A stretch of 64,000 nucleotides of DNA from Saccharina japonica (Eukaryota; Sar; Phaeophyceae; Laminariales; Laminariaceae): assembly GCA_008828725.1 (NCBI GenBank), contig MEHQ01000484.1:57625-121624 (forward strand), in the 5' to 3' direction. Shown in pieces: positions 57,701 to 64,000 of this stretch (position 1 is its first letter; each line of letters begins with the position of its first letter). A program made the translations under genes and the position numbers. The notes beneath the pieces were generated by a model. That model saw only the letters and a program-made list of their open reading frames with translations, had not been told where the DNA came from and ran no database searches.

Positions 57701-60700
57701 TGAGAAAGGAAAAAAAAACAGACCAAAAAAACAACAAAAAGCAACAACAAAACAACAACAACAACAACAACAACAAAAACACACACACACACAAATGCGC
57801 AGGGAAAACCACGAAAACAAAAGTAAAATCAGCGTTTTGCGTACGTACGTATATGCGTATACGCGTAGCATGTATGATCGAACCATCGCCTCCGGAAGAT
57901 CGAGGGAAACCCTTTACCTCCCTTTTTTTGGCCGAGTCACACCACACGAGGTATATACAAACTCCTTATTCTACTCAGTTTTTTTTTTTTGTTTATTCTT
58001 TATGTTTTCCTTTTCGCTTCATCTCTTCTTTGTTTTCATTTTTTTCTCTTTCATGCACCTGGATTGCTCGTAGCAGGGTACGAGGTCTTGTCTGTCGTAT
58101 ATGGCATTGCATTGTCTGCTCTGCTTACACTGCTCTGCAGCGTAGTATCTCTACTGTGTCGTATTTTTGTGACCACAGAAAAACTGGTACCTCTCTAGGA
58201 TGAAGAATCGGCACGGACACTGGGTGTGCTGGACGTCGACGGGTAAAAAGGAAGGTTTAACGTGAAGATGTGAAGAACACAAACACACACCTCTTCATGC
58301 AGTCCGGCAGGAGAGTCCCCGCCGCCCCCTGGCACGACGTGCTTCCCACCTCCTCGTGGTCGAAGAGAAAAATCGATCTGACCCCCTGGCAAGCCGCCAG
58401 GCTCCCATCCTCGCTGGTGTCGATAAGGGCACGGAGGGACTGCAAGGGAAGCACATGACCGCCAAATCGAAGGAGTACGTAATAATAGAGGGAGGGAGAG
58501 AGAGAGACAGAGAGAGAAATAAGAGGGAGTGGAAAGGGGCGGGGGCGGTGTTGTGCAAGGGGGGCGGGGGGGGGGGGGGAAAGAGGAAAAGGGAGTGTAA
58601 AAGCAGTGGAGGGGATGTTGTACAACAACAACAACAACAACAACAACGACAGAAACGGCTACAGTTAGTTGTAGCCGTACAAAAGAAGACGTCTTCTTTT
58701 TTTTGTTCTGTCACCTGCCAGGAACTGCAGAGGTTGTCCAGACGACCGCTGAGCACGAACTCCGATCGGGCACCCCCAATGCACGACGGCTGCGTGTCAC
58801 AGAGCTGGAGCTCGAAGTCTTCCACATCACCCGCGGCACACCTGAGGAATTCGCGGTGCGCAGTGTACGTTACACGACTTGGCGTAGCTCCGTCAAAACG
58901 ACTAGTAGTTAGTCCACACTAATTCCTCAATACGTACATCTATCTTCATCCCGAGATATTTTTCCGAGAAAATTCCCGACGGTCAGGGGGGGCGGGTGCA
59001 GTACGTAGTGTTTTACGAATTGGCCCAGCTCCGACAAAATGATTGATCAGTCCGCACTAACCCCTCATGACTTAATAATTCCGAGAAATTCCCAGGCGGA
59101 ACCGGTCGGGGCCTTTACCTTCGATAACATGATTGATAGTCCACACTAGCTCCTCATTACATCTATCTTCATTCCTTGTTTTTAATTCCGAGAAATTTCC
59201 CGGCGGTCGGGGGCGCAGTACGTAGTGTTTTACGAATTGGCCCAGCTTCGACAAAACGGTTGATCAGTCGACACTATTGTAGCCCCTCATCACATATATA
59301 TTTCCGAGAAATTTCCCAGGTGTAACCGGCCGGGGTCTTTAGCTTCGACGAAATGATTGATGGTCCACACTAGCTCCTCATTACGAGTATCAATCCCGAG
59401 AATTTGTCCAGGCTAGATGTTCGGGGTCTTCAGCTTTTCGACAAAATGATAGATAAGTCCACACTATCTCCTCACTACATCTATATCTTCATTCCGAGTT
59501 ATTTTTCCGAGAAAATTCCCGACGGTCGGAGGGGAAGTACTGTTTTACGACTTGTGGCCCAGCTTCGACAACATGGTTGATTAGTGCACACGCTAACCCC
59601 TAATTATCTCTTAGTTCCGAGAAATTTCCCAGGAGGAACCGGTCGGGGTCTTCAACTTCGATAAAAGGATCGAGATAGTCCACGCTAACTCCTCGATGCA
59701 TATTAATTCCAGAGTTATTTTTCCGAGAATTTTCCCGACGATCGGCGGGGGGGGGTAGTATTACGGGAGGGCCATAGTTAATAGGACCTACGATAAACAC
59801 AAAAAAAACTATATATTTCCCAATCTTTACTATAACAATGTTGGGTCGTATTTACTATGGTCCCCACGCAATAGTGTTGTACGACTCGACCCTGCTTCGA
59901 AGAAAATGTTTGATTAGTCTACACACTAACTCCTCAATTACGTATTAGTTCCGATAAAGGTTTCCAGACTAGATGGTCGGGGTCTTCAGCTTCGACAAAA
60001 TGATCGATAGTCCACACCAACTCCTCATTGCATCTTCCTTCCGAGTTATATTTCCGAGAAATTTCCCGGCGTTCGGGCGAGCAGGAGTGTTTTATGACTT
60101 GGCCGAGCTTCGACATAATGGTTGATGAGTCCACACACTAACTCCTCATGACAGCTTCATTCCGAGAACTTTTCCGGACTACATAGGTGGTCGGGGTCAT
60201 CAGCTTCCACAAAATTATTGATAGTCTATACCAACCCCTCATTTCATCTTCCTTCCGAGTTTATTTTTCGAAAAATTTCCCGAGAAATTCCCCGACGGTC
60301 GGGGTTTTACTGCTTACTTAAACGATTTGGCCCAGCTTCACATACAAAATACACAGAACGCTCCAAGGCTGCCTTAGCACCGCGTATTGCATGGCATCGA
60401 CCATCCATCCATCCATCCATCCACAGCCCATTAACTCCGGCTGCGGCGGGACAACAACACTACACCACGACCCTCCTCACCCCCTCTCACCCCAACTCTT
60501 CCGCGATCATCTCCACCAGCAAAGCGTGGTGCCGCTCGCTTTTTCCTTCTCCCCCCTCCCCCCCCTCTCCCGCCTCCTCCGTGGTTTTCGTCTTCTTCGC
60601 CTTTTTCGCGGCAGGGCCTCCTCCGTCCCCGCCCAGCTTGGCCTTGACCTCGGTGGCTAGGATTGGGTAGAAGTTCGTCTGGAGGTTGGGGTTGAAGCTC

Positions 60701-61252
60701 TTGCGCTCGTCGGCTTTGGTGAGGTGGATGGCGAGGGTGGGGATTCGAAGGACGGGTCGGTCGATCTTCACCTGGCAGTTTTTTTTAAAGGTTTTTTAAG
60801 GTTGAAAGAGAAGAGTGTTTATCGGGTTGTCGTCGTCATCGTTGTTGTTGTTGTCGTTGTCGTTGTGGTGGTGGCTGTCGTCGTCGTTGTTGTCAAATTT
60901 TTGTCACCATCATCATCATTGAAATGATGATCATCATAACCATTGAAATGATGATGATCATCATCATGACCATGACCATCACCACGGCCACAACCTTTAC
61001 CATCACCACCACATTATCATTATCATCATCACTACCACCACCATCACCACCACCACCACCACCATCATCATCATTGAAATGGTGATCATCATAATCATGA
61101 CCATGACCATCACCACGGCCATAACCTTTACCATCATCATCACCATCACATCATCATTATCATCATCACTACCACCACCACCACCATCACCACCACCACC
61201 ACCACCACCACCACCACCATCATCGCCGTCACAGCGATCGTTATCGTCATCG

Positions 61253-61291
<39 letters not shown>

Positions 61292-61317
61292 CCATCACCA
61301 TCACCATCACCATCATC

Positions 61318-61349
<32 letters not shown>

Positions 61350-63382
61350 CATCACCACCATCACCATCATCACCACTCCACGCACAAAACATCCACATGA
61401 TATCTCACTCACCAAGTCATGCGAGTACTTTCCCTCCCCTCGCTTTACAATGGCCCTTCCCGCCACCCCCAGATCCCTGTCGAACCAGGTGTGCCACAGC
61501 CCCCCCCCGTAAGGCTGCGTCCCAACCTGTAGGAAACCCGCTTTCCCCGCCTTGCTCACCGGCTTCAACTTCGGGCATGGGCTGCAGGGGAGGGGGGACA
61601 AATAAAATAAGGAGGCATTTTTCAGTAAAAGCGTACTCGTACAGCATGGGTGGTCGCCGTTTAGGGGGAGAGGAGGGTGCATGATTATGATTGGCATCTA
61701 CCTCGTAGTACACAATGCTTGGATATCTACAGCAGTGGTGAGTGGTTGAGCATCTGCTTGGTAAATGGCTGGACCTTTTACATGGTACACGGTGGGACGT
61801 CTACGTACATGTTACATGAGGTTCTGGGTAAGCTATACGGCACGCACACGCGGCGGGATAAAAAAAAAAAAGGATCTGAGAACCAACGCCACCAAACACC
61901 ATCACTGGGCGGGCAAAATCTCCGAGGCAAGGGCACGTGAACACACAAACAACAACACCAACAGGAAAACCAAACCACCACCATCACTGCCACCACAACC
62001 ACCATTCTACCACCTCCACCTCCACCCCCACCCCCACCTTCACTACCTTCACCACAACCACCAACACCACTACCAACCCCACCGCCACCGCCACCACCAC
62101 CACAACCATCGCCACCGCCAACAACACAAAAACAGGAGCAAGAACATAAAAATAAGAACCGAGGGGGGAAAAAAGAGTACGGCCCCGTAGTTCTCCCCTG
62201 GGGGTTTCCTCGCCTGTCCGTGTGCGCACCGACGATGGCAAAGCCAGCGCCCGGAGAATAGGCGCCGCCGACTGCAAAGGCCGCGATGGCGCTCATGTTT
62301 CTCGTGAAGAAGTACTTCCCACCAAGGCTGTGAGCACCAGCCAAAGGGAAAACAACCCAATGGGTGGGGGGCGGAAGGGAGGCGGGAAGAAGGGGAGGGG
62401 GGGAGGAGGGAAGGGGTGTACTGATGTCAGGGGGGGGGGGGGGTACTTCATTTTCATGCATGGCCGTAGTCGTATGACCATAGACCCTCGCATCCCTACA
62501 ATGCCGGGACGGAGCATGGGGTGTGCTTCATGAGGGGGGGGGGTACTCATTTGTTGCTTGCCTTAGTCATTTGACCATTGACCACGCATCCCTTTCGAGA
62601 TGGAACACCGTTCCTACTCCTAGGAGTGGGGGGGGAGGGGGGTGTCCTTCATGAGGGAGGGGGGGGGGGGGAACGGAGTACCTATCCTACCCCCAATAGA
62701 GACGCCTCCAACATTGGGCGGGGTAAAGGGGGAGAGAGGGGCGTGAGAGAGAAGGGGGGGGGGGGGGGGGGGGGGTGTCACATATACGTCGGTAGTATGC
62801 ACCAGACATACCGACACGCATCTGGCAAATAACACGCAGCAGCAGAACCAGCAGCAGTAGCAGAAGCAGCGGCAGCAGCAGCAGCAGCACCCCAAGAGCA
62901 AAACAAAAACAAAAACACGACCTCGGCAAGCCAACTATTACGGGGGACCATAGTAACCCGAACCCATTACACACACACAAAAAAAAAATGCCTTGCAGTA
63001 TTTTCACTAAGCATATTTGATCCTGAATACTATGTTCCCCCGTAACAAAACTGCCCACTCACCCGACCATCCGACCAACCAATCAAACCAACCAAACCAA
63101 ACAAGCCAATCAAACCAATCAAACCAATCAAACCAATCAAACCAATCTAACCAATCTAACCAATCCAACCAATCAAACCAATCAAACCAATCAAAACCGA
63201 ACCGGTCAACCGACCTTGACATCGTGAGTCGGCTGCGCCTCGTCGAGCTCCTCGAAGCCGGCCTTGAGCAGGCGGCGCCGAGCCTCCTCCGTGGCGTGGT
63301 AGGCCGTCCAGGACTCGTTCAAGAACCCGACAAAGTCCTTCAGCAGTGCCGCCTTGCTCTCGTCCGATGATGGTGACGACAT
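51712..63382 (-). CDS. DNPEP: M18 aspartyl aminopeptidase (10 exons)
   Basis: Exons are 63382-63215, 62327-62214, 61581-61413, 60771-60491, 58841-58715, 58439-58291, 57127-57065, 55330-55097, 53393-53235 and 51786-51712, totalling about 510 residues against roughly 470-485 usual for the family. The family is a cytosolic zinc dodecamer that removes N-terminal Asp/Glu from peptides. Metal and active-site landmarks are all present: [20 protein letters not shown] and SMHSIREM. Other matches are [20 protein letters not shown] and GCGSTIGP. Intron 2 is GC-AG. Two problems remain: the exon 1/2 junction does not keep phase, and exon 8 carries several small indels. Introns hold an ATC tract, a dimeric satellite, a GATC satellite and many mobile-element ends. 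Expressed function is uncertain until exon 8 is confirmed. Confidence 0.85.
52085..52770 (+). repeat. 26-27-bp GATC satellite with conserved tail
   Basis: About 22 units of ATCATCTACAGATAGATC-ATGATCTAG type, then the tail CCTGCCGTTATGAG and GATCTGTA as at 50490. It lies in the last intron of the aminopeptidase gene. Confidence 0.88.
53235..53393 (-). CDS. DNPEP: Aspartyl aminopeptidase, exon 9
   Basis: The acceptor is GCGTGCAG and the donor is AAG|GTGATG. It encodes [38 protein letters not shown] and YEHIK. The His of SMHSIRE is the last metal ligand. The frame stays open to 53169, but splicing at 53234 gives the family C-terminus. Confidence 0.9.
53785..53965 (+). repeat. Second copy of the AAGGCGG-rich repeat
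   Basis: TAGAGCAATATGACCGCC, AGAGGGAAGCCGCCTTATTC and TTTTGACCGCCTTATA match 18040-18160 with a few indels. It sits in an aminopeptidase intron. Confidence 0.6.
54105..54270 (+). repeat. Short dispersed repeat, ~170 bp (family E)
   Basis: Shares CGCGATAAAAAAATGAAGGC, GGAGCCTACTTTGTGACC and CGGATCTGAGTTACGACT with 10035-10215 and, reversed, with 36125-36310; the last two words also occur in part at 57608-57700. It ends near AATAAATGGGA. It has no coding frame and the class is unknown. Confidence 0.6.
54518..54620. mobile_element. MITE family B copy (~103 bp, 24-bp inverted ends)
   Basis: The ends are CGGGGGACCATAGTAAATAG and its complement. TA borders the left end; the right border reads TCA. 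It is in an aminopeptidase intron. This is the best-preserved copy of a family also seen at 34982, 37956, 59764 and 62941. Confidence 0.75.
54955..55060 (+). mobile_element. SINE-like 3' end fragment, decayed
   Basis: Contains CCCGGCATCGTAGGGATTC and GGTCATCACAACCTACGGCC, a diverged sense copy without a clean C run. Other scraps of the family lie at 15632-15725, 38428-38455, 53735-53780 and 54285-54345. Confidence 0.5.
55097..55330 (-). CDS. DNPEP: Aspartyl aminopeptidase, exon 8 with frameshifts
   Basis: The acceptor is GGTGACAG and the donor GTGAGG. Family-like words occur in order but in different frames: TFLVSA, then DMAH, then [12 protein letters not shown] and SAPKIH, then GMVIKHN, then NAVTAFFF. 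About six one- or two-base indels in 234 bp are needed to explain this, while the other nine exons are clean. Either the consensus is poor here or the gene is decaying. Confidence 0.6.
55377..55680 (-). mobile_element. Cluster of three SINE-like 3' ends
   Basis: Three antisense 3' ends sit one behind another at about 55377, 55462 and 55546, each with a G run, GTAC, and then the complement of the SINE terminus. The first ends in the variant TATCGAAGTAC, the second in AAATGACAGTAC. The repeated landing suggests preference for G/C runs or earlier tails. Confidence 0.65.
55874..56406 (-). mobile_element. SINE-like element, near full length, poly(C) tail
   Basis: This is the second long copy: GTAC of the terminus is at 55890-55893, and the 5' end is the complement of GGGTTGGCGTCGG near 56406. 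The inner landmark AAGAACCGCTTGTGAGGCGG (56060-56079) is shared with 43203 and 43820. It lies in intron 7 of the aminopeptidase. Confidence 0.75.
56950..57018 (+). mobile_element. LINE 3' end fragment
   Basis: CTAGAAAGGGATGCGTGGTC, then a decayed AAGACAAGCAAACAATGA, then TACCCCCC. It is a short end piece 47 bp from exon 7 of the aminopeptidase. A similar antisense scrap lies at 55728-55763. Confidence 0.6.
57065..57127 (-). CDS. DNPEP: Aspartyl aminopeptidase, exon 7 (63 bp)
   Basis: The acceptor is GGGTGCAG and the donor is AAGAG|GTGGGA. It encodes [20 protein letters not shown], matching the RIS helix after the EEVGS motif. The split Arg codons at both ends keep phase with exons 6 and 8. 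Confidence 0.82.
57236..57610 (-). mobile_element. Cluster of three SINE-like 3' ends
   Basis: Antisense 3' ends start at 57236, 57421 and 57489, each led by a G run of 7 or more. Each carries the GTCGTATGACCATA word and two carry CTACAATGC. They fill intron 6 of the aminopeptidase next to exon 7. Confidence 0.65.
58291..58439 (-). CDS. DNPEP: Aspartyl aminopeptidase, exon 6
   Basis: The acceptor is CCTTGCAG and the donor is AGAG|GTGTGT. It encodes [14 protein letters not shown] and [20 protein letters not shown], which holds the catalytic and metal-ligand Glu pair, then LLPDCMKR split with exon 7. Confidence 0.9.
58715..58841 (-). CDS. DNPEP: Aspartyl aminopeptidase, exon 5
   Basis: The acceptor is ATTCCTCAG and the donor is CAG|GTGACA. 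It encodes [29 protein letters not shown] and [11 protein letters not shown]. The Asp of RLDN is the conserved bridging metal ligand of the family. Confidence 0.9.
58890..60340 (+). repeat. Dimeric intronic satellite (about 6 dimers of ~220 bp)
   Basis: Twelve units with CCACACTAACTCCTCAT and CCGAGAAATTTCCC words alternate between a ~130-bp form carrying TTTACGAATTGGCCCAGC and a ~90-bp form carrying GGTCGGGGTCTTCAGC. A MITE B copy sits inside one unit. The whole array is in intron 4 of the aminopeptidase. Confidence 0.85.
59764..59868. mobile_element. MITE family B copy inserted in the dimeric satellite
   Basis: CGGGAGGGCCATAGTTAATA to a TATTTACTATGGTCCCCACG end. It interrupts one unit of the satellite at 58890-60340, so it is younger than that array. 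Confidence 0.68.
60491..60771 (-). CDS. DNPEP: Aspartyl aminopeptidase, exon 4
   Basis: The acceptor is CTGCCAG and the donor is TTGGG|GTGAGA. It encodes [29 protein letters not shown], a Lys/Glu/Gly-rich insert of about 30 residues, then [16 protein letters not shown]. It ends two bases into a Gly codon completed by exon 5. Confidence 0.9.
60905..61378 (+). repeat. ATC/ACC trinucleotide tract
   Basis: 470 bp of CATCAT and CACCAC units with a duplicated 90-bp segment (GAAATGATGATCATCATAA at about 60920, 60945, 61075). It begins about 130 bp above exon 4 and ends 35 bp below exon 3, in intron 3 of the aminopeptidase. Confidence 0.88.
61413..61581 (-). CDS. DNPEP: Aspartyl aminopeptidase, exon 3
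   Basis: The acceptor is CCTGCAG and the donor is TTG|GTGAGT. It encodes [12 protein letters not shown], then [19 protein letters not shown] and [17 protein letters not shown], close to the family core. Confidence 0.9.
62214..62327 (-). CDS. DNPEP: Aspartyl aminopeptidase, exon 2
   Basis: The acceptor is GCTCACAG. The exon encodes [20 protein letters not shown] and then FAIVGAHTD, including the first metal-ligand His. It ends CAG|GCGAGG, a GC donor: the last two bases AG plus C from exon 3 make the conserved Ser of HTDSPC. Confidence 0.88.
62436..62520 (-). mobile_element. SINE-like 3' end fragment
   Basis: G run, GTACTTCATTTTCATGCATG, then the CCTACAATGCCGGGACGGAG landmark. It is in intron 1 of the aminopeptidase, 14 bp from a LINE 3' end in the same orientation. 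Confidence 0.68.
62534..62721 (-). mobile_element. LINE 3' end, antisense, split by a G-rich insertion
   Basis: 62534-62630 is the complement of the LINE terminus (poly(G), GTACTCATTTGTTGC and on). 62668-62721 continues the same element upstream (complement of TTGGAGGCGTCTCTATT). About 40 bp of G-rich sequence with GTCCTTCATGAGG, also seen just before 62534, lies between the two parts. It sits in intron 1 of the aminopeptidase gene. Confidence 0.7.
62941..63042. mobile_element. MITE family B copy
   Basis: CGGGGGACCATAGTAACCCG to ATACTATGTTCCCCCG with TA on each side. It lies in intron 1 of the aminopeptidase. A weaker relative may start at 17215. Confidence 0.66.
63060..63200 (+). repeat. 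CCAATCAAA minisatellite
   Basis: About 14 units of AACCAATCA, ending 15 bp from exon 1 of the aminopeptidase. Confidence 0.85.
63215..63382 (-). CDS. DNPEP: Aspartyl aminopeptidase, exon 1 (start)
   Basis: ATG at 63382-63380 opens [20 protein letters not shown], followed by [18 protein letters not shown] and AGFEELDEA, matching the N-terminal helix region of the family. The donor is AAG|GTCGGT at the end of exactly 56 codons. Exon 2 needs two carried bases, so this junction is unresolved. Confidence 0.8.
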
Positions 63383-63408
63383 ATCTGCTCGATCGGGAGG
63401 GACGGGAG

Positions 63409-63563
63409 GTATGGGGGGGATCGCCTACTACATCACGCCGCCGGCGTCTCTGACGAACGTTTTCACGGACCCGTTCCATGCCGTCTTCTACGTGTCTTTC
63501 ATCCTCATGTCGTGCGCGGTGTTCTCCAAGGCCTGGATGGATGTGTCGGGGTCCTCGTCGCAG
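63409..63563 (+). CDS. SEC61A: Sec61 alpha (protein-conducting channel) internal exon, rest of gene not seen
   Basis: The frame encodes GGIAYYITPPASLTNVFTDP, HAVFYVSFILMSCAVFSK and AWMDVSGSSSQ, then a donor CAG|GTAAGA. This is the highly conserved middle to C-terminal part of the ER translocon channel (the SKTWIEVSGSS region). The upstream border is weak: AG at 63399 or 63408 would serve, and the frame is open back past 63354 across the aminopeptidase ATG on the other strand. The first 340 or so residues of Sec61 alpha are nowhere upstream in the window. Later exons should lie beyond 64000. It could be a displaced exon, a fragment or an assembly join. Confidence 0.72.
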
Positions 63564-63569
63564 GTAAGA

Positions 63570-63715
63570 TGCTGAAATATGGTGGTGGTGGTGGTGTTGG
63601 TGTGGGTGGTGGTGGTGGTGTTGGTGGTGTTGTGGTGGTGTTGGTGTTGGTGATGCTGTTGTTGGTATGGGTGTTGGTGGTGGTGTTGGTGGTGTCGGTG
63701 GTGTTGGTGGTGATG
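63570..63715 (+). repeat. GGT microsatellite
   Basis: Imperfect GGT/GTT units starting 7 bp after the Sec61 exon donor. The remaining sequence to 64000 looks intronic, with no further Sec61 exon seen. Confidence 0.8.
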
Positions 63716-64000
63716 TCGAGTGTTTGGCATGTAGAGCGAGTTTTGTTACCAAGCGAACGGGTACTTATGACAGGTTATATATATTTACAATAGTACCGGT
63801 AATTATTCCTATTTTTACCGCGCATTGCGGAAGCCGTTCCGGTGAGATCGTGAAATGTGTCTAACTCTCGCGGTGGCCACTTTTGTTTTTATGCGCGTGA
63901 ACGCGTCGTCTCCACATTCCCCCGGAAACTCTAAGCACCTTGTACCCTCAACTACCCCCCCCACTGATTTTTCCCGACTCAACGACCCCCCCCCCCCCCG

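Noticed and set aside
57694-58203. Lys/Asn-rich open frame with a hydrophobic tail
   Set aside because: It comes from CAA and A-rich repeats next to T-rich intron sequence, with no conserved content.
61003-61684. Asp-, Ser- and Met-rich open frames
   Set aside because: They are translations of an ATC/ACC microsatellite inside an intron of the aminopeptidase gene.
1-64000. LTR retroelements, Polintons or other virus-like elements
   Set aside because: No integrase, protease, capsid-like or polymerase B frames and no paired long terminal repeats were recognised; the only reverse transcriptase is the LINE.

Overview
The window reads as nuclear DNA of a eukaryote with long, spliceosomal, repeat-filled introns. 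No prokaryotic operons, rRNA or intact tRNA genes were seen. The dense CAG/CTG, ATC and GATC repeats, poly(C)/poly(G) runs, multi-kilobase GT-AG introns and the style of the proteins suggest a stramenopile, most likely a brown-alga-like genome. That placement is inference, because nothing in the window fixes the species.

Three host genes can be assembled exon by exon from splice sites, phase and protein similarity. (1) Minus strand, about 27309 down to 9623: a roughly 1,445-residue protein with a long disordered, acidic N-terminal part, a block of ankyrin repeats and a C-terminal coiled coil. Nine exons are seen, all junctions between them are in phase, and the 5' end is missing. (2) Plus strand, 32009 to 41466 and possibly 42715: a divergent Rab-like small GTPase in three clear exons, with a lysine where the catalytic glutamine normally sits. 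(3) Minus strand, 63382 down to 51712: an M18 aspartyl aminopeptidase (DNPEP family) in ten exons, with one GC-AG intron and one exon carrying several small indels. A single Sec61 alpha exon lies on the plus strand next to, and possibly overlapping, the start of gene 3. The rest of that gene is not in the window. These genes have unrelated household roles (protein-protein scaffolding, vesicle traffic, peptide turnover, protein translocation) and show no functional clustering.

The rest is repeats. 1-2110 holds short tandem repeats, a hairpin and a foldback. 2110-9620 is intergenic, low in complexity and rich in A and C. 27310-32008 is intergenic with one unassigned open frame. 42716-51600 is mobile-element and satellite territory, including a LINE reverse transcriptase interrupted by 670 N. 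Introns and intergenic DNA carry at least three families of small inverted-repeat elements, several short dispersed families and GATC-rich satellites.

The most interesting system is a non-LTR pair. A LINE, whose reading frame stops four bases before a poly(C) tail, and a roughly 520-bp SINE-like element share a related 35-bp 3' end and the same GTAC-poly(C) terminus. This suggests the short element is moved by the LINE machinery through a poly(C)-primed mechanism.
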